A stretch of DNA of 64,000 bases from Rubrobacter marinus (GTDB lineage: Bacteria > Actinomycetota > Rubrobacteria > Rubrobacterales > Rubrobacteraceae). Positions within the stretch are counted from its first letter, which is position 1. Each line of letters starts with the position of its first letter. The position numbers and the translations under genes are program-made. Of the stretch, positions 45,188 to 53,231 are shown piece after piece. The stretch spans positions 1,736,001-1,800,000 of the forward strand of contig NZ_CP045121.1 in NCBI RefSeq assembly GCF_011492965.1, read 5' to 3'. The notes under the pieces were generated by a model. The model saw only the letters and a program-made list of their open reading frames with translations. It was not told where the DNA came from and searched no databases.

Positions 45188-45503
45188 GCGAACCTCCAGA
45201 TCTCTCGTTCACGGGCAACATACCCCAACCCAAAGTCTGGAATGCATGGCGAGGAGCCAGTACACCCCGCTGGCTCGTTCGTGCTCGCGGAACCGACCTC
45301 GACCGGAGGGTCTTCGTAGGACCGACCCGAACGTGGATCGGTGCGTGGCGGAAGCCTCCCGCGGCGGAGGCGTACAGGCGGGCTACGAGAGGCGAGGGGC
45401 GTTGCTGCGGCGCGTCTCGCTTTCGGTCGTGAGGGAGACGCGCCGCAAGGCTTCGCGATGCGTCCGTGGTCTGGAACGCCCTAGCGAAGAGCGTGCCACT
45501 CGC
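45188..45503. other. Intergenic region of 316 bp with a 13-bp hairpin
   Basis: No convincing gene was found. TGCGGCGCGTCTC at 45406-45418 pairs perfectly with GAGACGCGCCGCA at 45435-45447, with a 16-nt loop. It lies just downstream of the Gly-rich gene and upstream of the selenoprotein gene, both on the minus strand, so it may terminate the first. No T tract. The promoter of the peroxiredoxin gene must also lie here, but no clear box was seen. Confidence 0.55.
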
Positions 45504-46370
45504 TCAGAAGCCGCCACCGCCGCCGCCTCCTCCGTCGAAGCCGCCGCCGCCGTCGAAGCCGCCGCCATCGAACCATCCGCCGCCCGAACCGGCTCCGTCG
45601 CCCCAGGTGGCGTCGGTCCACGAGTCCGAGGTGGAGAGAGCGCCGCCGAGATCGGGCAGGCCGTCCGGGCTCATGTCCGCGGTCGGTACCACGAAGGGCG
45701 CGGGGTATGCGGCGCCGTCTCTCCGCTCCTCCTCGAGGTCTTGCATCTCCCTCAGCTCGGGGTGTAGTGCGTCCATGACCAGCAAGGAGGAGCCGGCGAG
45801 TCCGAGAAAGCGGTAGGCGCGTTCCAGATCCCGTTCCATCCACTCGCCGAAGCATTTCTCGCCGAGATCGCGGTTATGTTCGAGCTGCGATCGGGCCGCT
45901 TCGCCGGAGCGGGTGATCTCCCAGCGTGTGGCGGGGAAGATCAGGAACCGCCTCCTCTCCCTGCGTTGGTAGAGCCCGCGCCGCTCCAGGGCGGGGAGCA
46001 CCTCGGCCCTGACGTAGCCGTCGAGCGAGCCGTAGCGCCTGCGCACCGCTCGCGCGAGCTTCGTCACGTGAACGCCGGTGCCCTGGGAGGTCCCGGCGCG
46101 GGCCCCGTCGAAGACCTCTTGTATGGAATCCAGGGCTCGTTCGCCCGTCGGGCGCGCCTCGGGTCCGCGGAGCAAGAGACCCTCCTCCCCGCTGGTGAGG
46201 ACGCGGCGTGCGATCGACTCGAGCACGCCAAGCCTGAAGGCCTCCACCCCCGATCCCTTCGGCCCATCGAGCAGCACGCAAGTCTCGGGGCCGTCGGCCC
46301 CCAACGATCCACCTTCGATCCATCGAACGCGGGATCCATCGCTCTCCTCCCCGACACGCCGCCCCGCCAC
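45504..46370 (-). CDS. Hypothetical protein with Gly-rich C-terminal tail
   Basis: Up to 288 residues. The middle part (VHVTKLARAVRRRYGSLDGYVRAEVLPALERRGLYQR) looks like a winged-helix or GPP34/TIGR04222-like module. The last 35 residues repeat GGGFDGGG and end in Gly and Phe, as in DUF2207 and TIGR04222 membrane proteins, but no membrane span is present here. The start is unclear: GTG at 46370 gives the longest form, and GTG 15 nt later lies before GGGGAGGAG. Function unknown. Confidence 0.6.
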   Translation of the reverse strand: MAGRRVGEESDGSRVRWIEGGSLGADGPETCVLLDGPKGSGVEAFRLGVLESIARRVLTSGEEGLLLRGPEARPTGERALDSIQEVFDGARAGTSQGTGVHVTKLARAVRRRYGSLDGYVRAEVLPALERRGLYQRRERRRFLIFPATRWEITRSGEAARSQLEHNRDLGEKCFGEWMERDLERAYRFLGLAGSSLLVMDALHPELREMQDLEEERRDGAAYPAPFVVPTADMSPDGLPDLGGALSTSDSWTDATWGDGAGSGGGWFDGGGFDGGGGFDGGGGGGGGF

Positions 46371-46423
46371 CCACCGCTACCCTACCCGCGGGGGATTGAA
46401 GGGCAAGGCCGGATCGGACGCCC

Positions 46424-47250
46424 CTAGCGGCGGGTGGCCCCGGCGAAGAAGACGACGTTGTGGACCTCGAGCGGGTCGGGGTCGAAGCCGGCGTGGTCGA
46501 GGAGGCTCGTGACCTGAGCCTCCTCGAAGAAGCGGATGCCGCCCGTCGAGAGGAAGCGCTGGAGGCGCCGGCCGCGCGGGCTGGCGGCGCGGAGGAGGCC
46601 CATGATGGCGATCCGCCCGCCGGGAGCGAGCACCCGGCGCGTCTCCCTGAGCACGCGCGCCGGGTCGCCGAACTCGTTGAGCGACCCGCCGCAGACCGCG
46701 CCCGCGAACGCCCCGTCGGCGAAGGGGAGCGCCTCCGCGTCGGCCCGGGCGAGGGAGGGGACCGCGCCGGGACGGAGGGCGCGCGTGCGGCGGGCGGCCT
46801 CCTTGAGCATGGAGGGCGAGATGTCGATGCCGAGGACGTCGCCCCGGTCGCCGAGGCTCGCGGCGAGGCCCCGGGAGTAGAGGCCGGCGGAGCAGCCGAG
46901 GTCGAGGTAGAGGCCGCCGCGCTCGACCCGGACGAGGTCCCGGATCTTGACCAGCTCCTGCTCGTTCGCGAACTTTCGGCCGGTGAGGAGCGTGAGGGAG
47001 CGCCTGCGCCAGAGCGGCTCGTAGGAGCGGCCCGCTCCGGGGAGGAAGTTGGTCAGGTTGGCGACGTTGTCCGCGCCGGTCCTGCGGCCGAGCAGGTCGA
47101 GGTAGCCGTCCTTCACGGGGTAGGTCCGGCCCGTCGCCGGGTCGCGCGCGAGGCCGGAGGTGAGGTAGCCGTCCTGCTCCGTGCCCCCGTCCACTCCAGG
47201 CCGTCCCCGCCTCCGGGGCGCACGATCCCGAGCAGGGACCGGCGGAACAC
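46424..47250 (-). CDS. Class I SAM-dependent methyltransferase (UbiE/MenG-like), one frame break
   Basis: About 275 residues. A short N-terminal segment (GLARDPATGRTYPVKDGYLDLL) resembles the Trm112-like lead-in of RlmA-type methyltransferases. The SAM site is GLYLDLGCSAGLYSRGLA with GIDISPSMLKEA and a post-I acid; the core goes on as ADAEALPFADGAF and RVLAPGGRIAIMGLL. GTG start at 47250, 2 nt after the flavin reductase stop. One base is missing in the C run at 47184-47188. Last gene of a three-gene minus-strand operon; substrate unknown. Confidence 0.82.
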
Positions 47251-47252
47251 GC

Positions 47253-47882
47253 TTAGCCGCGCCCGCCGCGCGGGGTCCTGCGGCCCATGCGCGCGTCGAA
47301 GCCGCGCACCGAGTCGACGAAGGCGCCGAACTCCCCGCCGCTCTGCGCAGCACCCCCCAGGGCCGGGTAGGAGCCCTCGTGGAAGACGAGGGGGCCCTTG
47401 CGCGCGTCGCCCATGTGCACCGCGACGACGCGCCCGAGGAACAGGGCGTGGTCTCCGCCGGGGTAGACCGTCTCCAGCTCGCACTCGATCGCGGCCATCG
47501 CCCCCGCCGCCAGCGGCGCCCCCGTCACGCCGAACCCGCCGCCCAGAGAGTTCACCGCCGGCAGGCCGCTGGAGCGCTCGGGCGACGAGAACAGCCGGCT
47601 CAGGCCCTCCTGATCCGCGGCGAGCAGGCTGACGGCGTAGTAGCCCTCTTCCCTGATGCGCGTGTTCAGCCGGGCGTCTTTGTGGACGCTGACCAGGAAG
47701 AGGAGCGGGTCGAGGGAGACGGAGAGGACGGCGTTCGCCGTCATCGCCTCCGTGCCCTCGCCGTTCCCCGTCGTCACGACCGAGACGCCGGTCGGGAAGA
47801 GCCCCATCGCGGCGCGCAGCGAGGGCGCCTCCGCCGGGCGCGTCTCCCAACCGTACTTCTCCAGGCCCTCTGCTGACGGCAA
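47253..47882 (-). CDS. Flavin reductase-like FMN-binding protein
   Basis: A 209-residue protein of the flavin reductase split-barrel family: AMGLFPTGVSVVTTGNGEGTEAMTANAV, SLDPLLFLVSVHKDARLN, YYAVSLLA and GGDHALFLGRVVAV. These proteins supply reduced flavin to monooxygenases or are monooxygenase small subunits. I chose TTG at 47882 because AAGGGGCGGAGAG lies just upstream; the frame is open to 47975 but overlaps the gene before it. Adjacent methyltransferase and lipase-like genes suggest one operon. Confidence 0.85.
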   Translation of the reverse strand: MPSAEGLEKYGWETRPAEAPSLRAAMGLFPTGVSVVTTGNGEGTEAMTANAVLSVSLDPLLFLVSVHKDARLNTRIREEGYYAVSLLAADQEGLSRLFSSPERSSGLPAVNSLGGGFGVTGAPLAAGAMAAIECELETVYPGGDHALFLGRVVAVHMGDARKGPLVFHEGSYPALGGAAQSGGEFGAFVDSVRGFDARMGRRTPRGGRG

Positions 47883-47920
47883 CTCTCCGCCCCTTCCGTA
47901 CTCGTCGACCGTTGACGCTA

Positions 47921-48649
47921 CTACGCGCCGGGTTCTTTCACAAGGCGCCCGCTCACGCGCAGGCCCTCGGGCCACCAGCGCTCGACGGTCTCCGTGTCCG
48001 AGCCGTACCAGCGCCCGGACGGGCCGCCGTACAGGCGGCTGTGGTACACGCCGTCGAGGACCAGCTTCTCCGAGCCCTCCAGAAGGGCGGACGGGACCGG
48101 AACCTTGCCGTCGCCCGGGACCCGTCCGTCCTCCACGAACCGCTCGTAGCGCCCGCGCGCCCTGCCGGAGCGCGAGCCGTCCACCGCCGCCCCGGCGACG
48201 GAGAGGTAGCGGAGCCCCGACGGGGCGTGCAGGGCGCCCGGGAAGAGCTCGTTCACCCCGGCGATGGGGGCGAGGGGGCCGGCCTCGGGGACGTTGTGCG
48301 GGGTGCCCAGGGTTACGAGGTGCGAGACCCTGCGGTGCCCCGAGTAGCGCCGGCCGCCGTAGGGCGGGTCGCCGCCTATGTAGGTCCGGGCGAGGATGCC
48401 CCCGGCGGAGAAGCCGACGAGCACCGCCCTGTCCGCCTCGCTGCCCAGGAGCGCCCGATCCACCGTGGTCGCCACCTCGAAGACGATCTGGCCGTACCCG
48501 CGGTACCGCGCCAGCCCCCAGTCGAAGGGCGTGATCGGCACGACGCTCACCTCGCGCCCCGAGAGCTCGCCCAGGATCCTCGCCACGCCCCGGTAGCTCG
48601 CGGGCCAGGACATGTGCCCGCCCACGATCACGATAGGTCCGTCCGCCAT
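47921..48649 (-). CDS. Alpha/beta-hydrolase, triacylglycerol lipase/esterase-like
   Basis: A 242-residue protein: PIVIVGGHMSWPASYRGVARILGELSG, nucleophile elbow VGFSAGGILAR, then LVTLGTPHNVPEAG, the lipase-like strand with Asp/His candidates later (GDGKVPVPSALL, VYHSRLYG). It resembles plant and bacterial lipases annotated as PGAP1-like or esterase. ATG at 48649, 6 nt after TATAAT, so leaderless. First gene of the operon with flavin reductase and methyltransferase. Confidence 0.8.
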   Translation of the reverse strand: MADGPIVIVGGHMSWPASYRGVARILGELSGREVSVVPITPFDWGLARYRGYGQIVFEVATTVDRALLGSEADRAVLVGFSAGGILARTYIGGDPPYGGRRYSGHRRVSHLVTLGTPHNVPEAGPLAPIAGVNELFPGALHAPSGLRYLSVAGAAVDGSRSGRARGRYERFVEDGRVPGDGKVPVPSALLEGSEKLVLDGVYHSRLYGGPSGRWYGSDTETVERWWPEGLRVSGRLVKEPGA

Positions 48650-48655
48650 GGGGCG

Positions 48656-48661
48656 ATTATA
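48656..48661 (-). promoter_or_regulatory. -10 element of a leaderless promoter
   Basis: TATAAT on the minus strand, exactly 6 nt before the ATG at 48649. Confidence 0.65.
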
Positions 48662-48686
48662 GCCGTCGGCCCCCGTCACCCGGGAG

Positions 48687-49313
48687 CTACAGCGCGAAGC
48701 TCTCCTTGATCCCGTCGAGGACGAACTGGACGGCGAGGGCGGCGAGCAGGACGCCGAGGACGCGGGCGAGGACGTCGGCCCCGGTCTCCCCGAAGACCTT
48801 CAAGACGTGCGGGGCGAGGAGCAGCGAGGTGAGGGTCATCAGGAGCACCACGAGGAGGACGCCCAGGAAGGCGGCGACCTCCAGGGTGCCGCCGCCACCG
48901 GTGTAGAGGAGGACGGTGGTCAGCGAGCCGGGGCCGGCGATCAGCGGGACGGCGAGCGGGAAGACGGAGACGTCGTCCGCGCCGCCCTCGTCGGCGAGCT
49001 CCTCGCCCTCCTCGCCCGTGCGGCGGACGCCGGAGGGGCGGCCGAAGATCATGTCGAGCGAGAGCAGGAAGAGGAGGGCGCCGCCGGCGATCCTGAACGC
49101 GGGAAACCCGATGCCCAAAGCTCCCAGGAGCGTCTGCCCCACGAACGCGAACAGGAACAGGATGGCCGCCCCGAGCATCGTCCCGCGTATCGCGGCTTCG
49201 CGCCTGTACCCGGCGGATCTACCCCGGGTGAGGCCGACGAAGATCGGCGCCAGCCCCAACGGGTCCACGACGACGAGGAGGGTGACGAAGGCGTTGAAGA
49301 CGAACTCGGACAC
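48687..49313 (-). CDS. MarC-family integral membrane protein
   Basis: A 208-residue protein with six spans. Family marks are FVTLLVVVDPLGLAPIFVGLT near the N-terminus, FRIAGGALLFLLSLDMIFG and VPLIAGPGSLTTVLL. Function of the family is uncertain; an early link to multiple antibiotic resistance is not supported. GTG at 49313, 6 nt after TATAAT. Confidence 0.92.
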   Translation of the reverse strand: MSEFVFNAFVTLLVVVDPLGLAPIFVGLTRGRSAGYRREAAIRGTMLGAAILFLFAFVGQTLLGALGIGFPAFRIAGGALLFLLSLDMIFGRPSGVRRTGEEGEELADEGGADDVSVFPLAVPLIAGPGSLTTVLLYTGGGGTLEVAAFLGVLLVVLLMTLTSLLLAPHVLKVFGETGADVLARVLGVLLAALAVQFVLDGIKESFAL

Positions 49314-49319
49314 CGCCGG

Positions 49320-49325
49320 ATTATA
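49320..49325 (-). promoter_or_regulatory. -10 element of a leaderless promoter (MarC gene)
   Basis: TATAAT on the minus strand, exactly 6 nt before the GTG at 49313. Confidence 0.65.
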
Positions 49326-49445
49326 GGTCCGGTAGAAGCCCGCAGCGCGCCACCTAGGTTTGTTAGGAGAAGCCGCGCACCCGCAGGGTTCAGGGCAGGT
49401 CGAGCCGGAGCCGGCCCCCGAGCGGCTCGCGGCGTGGAAGGGTGG

Positions 49446-49805
49446 CTACCCCCCGGCCGGGGCCTGCGCCGGGCTTCCGGCGATGATCTCGACCGCTCGC
49501 GCGACGCCGTCCTCCGCCCGTATCTCGTCCCCCAGCTCGGCGGCGCGACGGCGCATCCCCTCGTCCCCGGTGACGGCGCGGATGGCGGCGGCCAACCCTT
49601 CGATCGTGAGCCTTCTCTGCGGCACGGGCCCGGGTCCCGCCCCCGGGGCGTGGACCCGCCTGCCCCAGAAGAGCTGGTCGCCGAAGTTGGACGGGAAGAC
49701 GGCGGCCGGCTTGCCGGCGCGCAGCCCCTCGGCGGTCGTGCCCGCCCCGCCGTGATGCACCACCGCCGCCGTCTCCGGCGACTGCCCGATGTTGCCGTCG
49801 GGCAC
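49446..49805 (-). pseudogene. C-terminal remnant of a UDP-glycosyltransferase (GT1)
   Basis: 119 codons from a GTG preceded by AGAAGGAAC. The sequence is the donor-binding end of GT1 enzymes such as sterol glucosyltransferases: ETAAVVHHGGAGTTAEGLRAGKPAAVFP, DQLFWGRRV and LTIEGLAAAIRAVTGDEGMRRRAAELG. The N-terminal acceptor half, about 280 residues, is absent and replaced by the lipoate-ligase-like gene. It is therefore a 5'-truncated relic or an odd single-domain protein. Confidence 0.7.
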
Positions 49806-49813
49806 CGTTCCTT

Positions 49814-50584
49814 CTACAAGTTGCTCGCGACCGGCCCTGTCGGTCCCGGACCCGCCCGCCAGCTCTCGCGCAGGGAGCGGGCCCTCTCGAACGTGACCTC
49901 CCCGATCTCCCCGCGTTCCGCCCCGCCGTAGCTCTCCGAGACGGCGTCGGCGAGCGCCTCGACCACGGCCGGCACGCCTGCTCGGGGCAGGTCTCCGACG
50001 CCGCTCGGGCGGAACGGGAGGCCCAGAGCGCCGTAGAAGCGCGTGAGGGCGTGCCGTATCTCCGCCGTCCGCGTCACCAGGACGAGCGCTTCGAGCCTGG
50101 CGGCCCGGCGGGTCACGCGCTGGGCGAGGCCCGCCACCTTGAACCCCTCCGGTCCGCCGACCCGGACGGAGTACGCGCCGGGGCAGAACTCGCCCTCGAC
50201 CTCCCCGGGCTCCGCCTCGACGCCGACCCTCGCAAGCGCGTCCACGACGATCTCGGCGCCCTCCGCGTACCGCTCGTAGAGGCCGTGGCGCATGTCCTCG
50301 ACCGGGAAGGTGATGGAGAAGGAGATGGAGCCCTCGTTCGCGGCCACCGCCCCGCCGCCCGAGTTTCGGATCAGGACCGGGAAGCCGTCGCCTTCGACGA
50401 GCCTCCTGGCCTCGGGGAAGCCCGGCAGGCGCGTCTCCGGCCGCGTGGCCCCTACGTAGCGCGAGGAGCTCCACAGAAGGGTGGTCGCGCCGCGCGAGCC
50501 GGCGGCGACCTCCTCGAGGACGGCCTGCTGGAGACCGAAGCCGTCCTCGGGGAGTTTGAGGCTCTCGGCTACCAGAATCCGCAC
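49814..50584 (-). CDS. Lipoate-protein ligase A-like (BPL/LplA/LipB superfamily)
   Basis: A 256-residue protein: LLWSSSRYVGATRPETRL, then the lipoyl-adenylate loop as VLIRNSGGGAVAANEGSISFSITFP, and GEFCPGAYSVRVGGPEGFKVAGLAQRVTRRAARLEALVLV, where Lys in FKVAGLAQR fits the catalytic lysine. It may attach lipoate or octanoate or act as an amidotransferase. GTG at 50584, 6 nt after TATCTT. Divergent from cofD. Confidence 0.83.
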   Translation of the reverse strand: MRILVAESLKLPEDGFGLQQAVLEEVAAGSRGATTLLWSSSRYVGATRPETRLPGFPEARRLVEGDGFPVLIRNSGGGAVAANEGSISFSITFPVEDMRHGLYERYAEGAEIVVDALARVGVEAEPGEVEGEFCPGAYSVRVGGPEGFKVAGLAQRVTRRAARLEALVLVTRTAEIRHALTRFYGALGLPFRPSGVGDLPRAGVPAVVEALADAVSESYGGAERGEIGEVTFERARSLRESWRAGPGPTGPVASNL

Positions 50585-50590
50585 GGTGCT

Positions 50591-50596
50591 AAGATA
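50591..50596 (-). promoter_or_regulatory. -10 element of a leaderless promoter (LplA-like gene)
   Basis: TATCTT on the minus strand, exactly 6 nt before the GTG at 50584. Confidence 0.45.
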
Positions 50597-50648
50597 GCAG
50601 CTTGAAGATTTCGATGGTCCCGGCTCAGAACATCCCCGAAGGAGTCCC

Positions 50649-51590
50649 GTGCGCGTAGTCGCGCTCGCGGGCGGGGTGGGCGGCGCGAAGCTCGCCGCCG
50701 GCCTCGAAGCCGTCCTGGAGCCGGGCGAGCTCGTCGTCGTCACCAACACCGCCGACGACTTCGAGCTGTGGGGCCTGCGCATCTGCCCGGACCTCGACAC
50801 CGTGATGTACACCCTCGCGGGCCTCGCCAACCCGGAGACCGGCTGGGGCGTGAGGGACGAGTCGTTCGACGCCCTGGCCATGATCTCCCGCTACGGCGAG
50901 GACGCCTGGTTCAGGCTCGGCGACCGGGACCTCGCGACCCACGTCCTGCGGACCCAGCGCCTGCGCGCCGGCTCGAGCCTGACGGAGGTGACCGCCGGCC
51001 TCGCGGGGGCGCTCGGACTCCGGAGCGCGCTCCTGCCGATGTGCGACGAGCCCGTACGAACGGCGGTGAAGACGCCCGAGGGCCTCCTCGAGTTCCAGGA
51101 TTACTTTGTCCGCCGGGGCCAACGGGACGAGGTGCTCGGGGTCGAGCTGCGCGGCATCGACGGAGCCCGCGTGCCGGAGGGGGTCGAGGCCGCCCTCGGG
51201 GCGGCGGACGCGATCGTCCTGTGCCCCTCGAACCCCGTCGTGAGCATCGGGCCCATACTCGCCGTCCCCGGGATGCAGGAGGTCCTCCTGCGCTCCTCCG
51301 CGCCGAAGGTCGCGGTGAGCCCGATCGTTGGCGGGAAGGCGCTCAAGGGGCCGGCGGACGAGATGATGCGCACGCTCGGGCACGAGGTCTCCGCGCTCGG
51401 CGTCGCCCGCATGTACGAGGAGCTGGCGACCGGGTTCCTCATCGACCGCTCCGACGCCGGGGAGGGACCGGAGATCGAGGGCCTCGGCATGCGCGTGAAG
51501 ACCACGGACGCCGTGATGCGCGACGAGGGGGACCGCGCGCGCCTCGCGCGCGAGGTTCTGGAGCTCTGCTCGGACCTGGGCGCGCGTTGA
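50649..51590 (+). CDS. cofD: 2-phospho-L-lactate/PEP transferase of F420 biosynthesis (CofD/FbiA)
   Basis: A 313-residue CofD: VVALAGGVGGAKLAAGLEAVL, TNTADDFELWGLRICPDLDTVMYTLAG, FRLGDRDLATHVLRT, and CPSNPVVSIGPILAVPG with SPIVGGKALKGPA. It joins the activated phospho-lactate (or PEP) moiety to Fo. GTG at 50649 after GAAGGAG. Its TGA overlaps the TTG of the next gene, so both are coupled. Confidence 0.96.
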   Translation: MRVVALAGGVGGAKLAAGLEAVLEPGELVVVTNTADDFELWGLRICPDLDTVMYTLAGLANPETGWGVRDESFDALAMISRYGEDAWFRLGDRDLATHVLRTQRLRAGSSLTEVTAGLAGALGLRSALLPMCDEPVRTAVKTPEGLLEFQDYFVRRGQRDEVLGVELRGIDGARVPEGVEAALGAADAIVLCPSNPVVSIGPILAVPGMQEVLLRSSAPKVAVSPIVGGKALKGPADEMMRTLGHEVSALGVARMYEELATGFLIDRSDAGEGPEIEGLGMRVKTTDAVMRDEGDRARLAREVLELCSDLGAR

Positions 51591-52942
51591 GCCTCTACGC
51601 GGTCGTGCCGGTGAAGGACCTCGCCGGGGCGAAGAGCCGGCTCGGCCCGGTGCTCGACCCCAGGGGCAGGGCGACCCTCACGCTGACCATGATGCGAAAC
51701 GTCCTCTCGGCGCTCCGGGAGGCGGAGGTCGAGCGCGCCTACGTCGTGAGCCCGGACCCCGACGTCCTCGACGCCGCGAGGGCTGCGGGCGCCACACCCC
51801 TCCGTCAGCGGAGCCGCGGCATGAACCCGGCCCTCGAGGAGGCCCGCGAGAGGGCCGTCGCCGACGGGGCGACCTCGCTGCTGGTCTTCCCGGCCGACCT
51901 CCCGCTCCTCAGGGCGGCGGACGTCGAGGCGGTCGTGGGGGCGGGAGACGGGGGGCGGGGGAGGCTCGCGGCGGTCGCCCCGGACGCCGCCGGGAAGGGG
52001 ACGAACGGCCTGCTCCTGAGCCCGCCGGACGCGCTCCCGTTCCTCTTCGGCGCGGACAGCTTCGCGGCGCACCTCGGCGCGGCCGGAGAGCGCGGGGTGG
52101 AGGCGCGCGTCGTCGAGCGGCCGAACGTCGGCTTCGACCTCGACACCGCGGACGATTTGCGCCGGCTCGCAGAGCCCGCCGTCGCGGCGCAGGGCCGTCC
52201 GGGCGAGCTACGGGTGATGCCGGTGCCGGGCTTCCCGGAGGTTCGGAGCGGGGAGGACCTCCCCGGGCTCGTGGCGCGCTCGGTGGGGGACGACCTGCGC
52301 GCGGGGGACGTCGTCGTCGTGACGCACAAGGTGATCAGCAAAGCCGAGGGGCGCCTCGTCGACCTGCGGACGATCGAGCCCTCGGCCTTCGCCAAGGGCT
52401 TCGGAGCCCGCTGGGAGAAGGACCCCCGCCAGATCGAGGTCGTCCTCAGGGAGTCGAGGCGCATCGTGCGCATGGAGCGCGGCATCATCATCTCGGAGAC
52501 CCACCACGGCTTCGTCTGCGCGAACGCCGGCGTGGACGCCTCGAACGTCCCCGGCGAGGAGACGGTCTGCCTCCTCCCCCTCGACCCCGACGCCTCCGCC
52601 GCCCGCATCCGCGACGCCCTCGTGGCCCGCGCCGGGGCGGACGTCGCCGTGGTCGTCTCCGACTCGTTCGGCCGGCCCTGGCGCAACGGCATCACGGACG
52701 TCGCCGTCGGCGTCGCGGGCATGGAGCCCCTGATCGACTACCGGGGAGGTTTCGACCCCCACGGGCACCCCCTCACCGCGAGCATCCTCGCCGTCGCCGA
52801 CGAGCTCGCCGCCGCCGCCGAGCTCGTGATGGGGAAGACGGACGGCATCCCCGTCGCCGTCGTCCGCGGCTACGCCTACGGCAGGGGCGACGGGTCCGGC
52901 AAGGACCTGCTCATGGAGCCCGAGAAGGACATGTTCAGGTAG
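51587..52942 (+). CDS. cofC-cofE: CofC-CofE fusion: phospho-lactate/PEP guanylyltransferase and F420:gamma-glutamyl ligase
   Basis: A 451-residue bifunctional protein. Residues 1-205 are CofC/FbiD (YAVVPVKDLAGAKSRLGPVL, LLVFPADLPLLRAADV, NVGFDLDTADDL), which makes the activated GPPG/LPPG precursor. Residues about 210-451 are CofE (FbiB N-terminal type: GDVVVVTHKVISKAEGRLV, GIIISETHHGFVCANAGVDASN, VVVSDSFGRPWRNGITDVAVG, LVMGKTDGIPVAVVRGY), which adds glutamates to F420-0. The frame is open throughout with no stop between the domains. TTG at 51587 overlaps the cofD stop by 4 nt. An internal ATG at 52215 could give CofE alone. Confidence 0.92.
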   Translation: MSLYAVVPVKDLAGAKSRLGPVLDPRGRATLTLTMMRNVLSALREAEVERAYVVSPDPDVLDAARAAGATPLRQRSRGMNPALEEARERAVADGATSLLVFPADLPLLRAADVEAVVGAGDGGRGRLAAVAPDAAGKGTNGLLLSPPDALPFLFGADSFAAHLGAAGERGVEARVVERPNVGFDLDTADDLRRLAEPAVAAQGRPGELRVMPVPGFPEVRSGEDLPGLVARSVGDDLRAGDVVVVTHKVISKAEGRLVDLRTIEPSAFAKGFGARWEKDPRQIEVVLRESRRIVRMERGIIISETHHGFVCANAGVDASNVPGEETVCLLPLDPDASAARIRDALVARAGADVAVVVSDSFGRPWRNGITDVAVGVAGMEPLIDYRGGFDPHGHPLTASILAVADELAAAAELVMGKTDGIPVAVVRGYAYGRGDGSGKDLLMEPEKDMFR

Positions 52943-52976
52943 GCCCGAAAAGGGGCAGAAAAGTCCCCTATCGGGC
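52943..52976 (+). terminator. Hairpin directly after the F420 operon
   Basis: GCCCGA at 52943-52948 pairs with TCGGGC at 52971-52976, and an inner GGGG/CCCC stem adds four pairs. It starts at the base after the stop codon and lies before the cysH promoter, so it probably separates the two operons. Only a weak T-rich end follows. Confidence 0.6.
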
Positions 52977-53013
52977 GGTTTCCTCCGCGCCTCGCAAGGA
53001 ATTTTCGTAAATC

Positions 53014-53028
53014 CGACAAAAAATGTCG
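53014..53028. promoter_or_regulatory. Palindrome upstream of the cysH promoter, candidate operator
   Basis: CGACA, five A residues, TGTCG: a 15-bp inverted repeat ending 9 bp before the -35 box. Its position suits an activator of sulfate assimilation. The binding protein is unknown. Confidence 0.5.
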
Positions 53029-53037
53029 TATTTCGCG

Positions 53038-53066
53038 TTGACGCTCCGGGGGGCGTTGCCTAGTAT
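53038..53066 (+). promoter_or_regulatory. Sigma70-type promoter of the sulfate-assimilation operon
   Basis: TTGACG at 53038-53043, 17-nt spacer, TAGTAT at 53061-53066. The transcript would carry a leader of about 160 nt before the cysH ATG at 53232. A small hairpin TTCGG-TTAT-CCGAA lies in it at 53126-53139. I saw no SAM riboswitch pattern. Confidence 0.65.
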
Positions 53067-53231
53067 CTGTTCCGTGGACTTGCGAGGCACACGAGCAGAC
53101 GTTCTCGGGGGTACGAGGCGGGCACTTCGGTTATCCGAATGCGATGTCTCGTTTGTTGCGCTTGCGCCTGATCCCATTCCGGTCCTCTGGGCCATTCGAA
53201 TTTCTTCCATCTCATTTCAGAGAGGAGCACG

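Noticed and set aside
45504-45600. GGGF-rich repeat stretch as a DNA tandem repeat element
   Set aside because: It is the coding sequence of a Gly-rich protein tail in frame; the repeat reflects amino-acid composition.
52215-52942. CofE as a separate gene starting at ATG 52215
   Set aside because: No clear ribosome site precedes it and the CofC frame is open through it, so a fusion is the simpler reading, though an internal start is not excluded.
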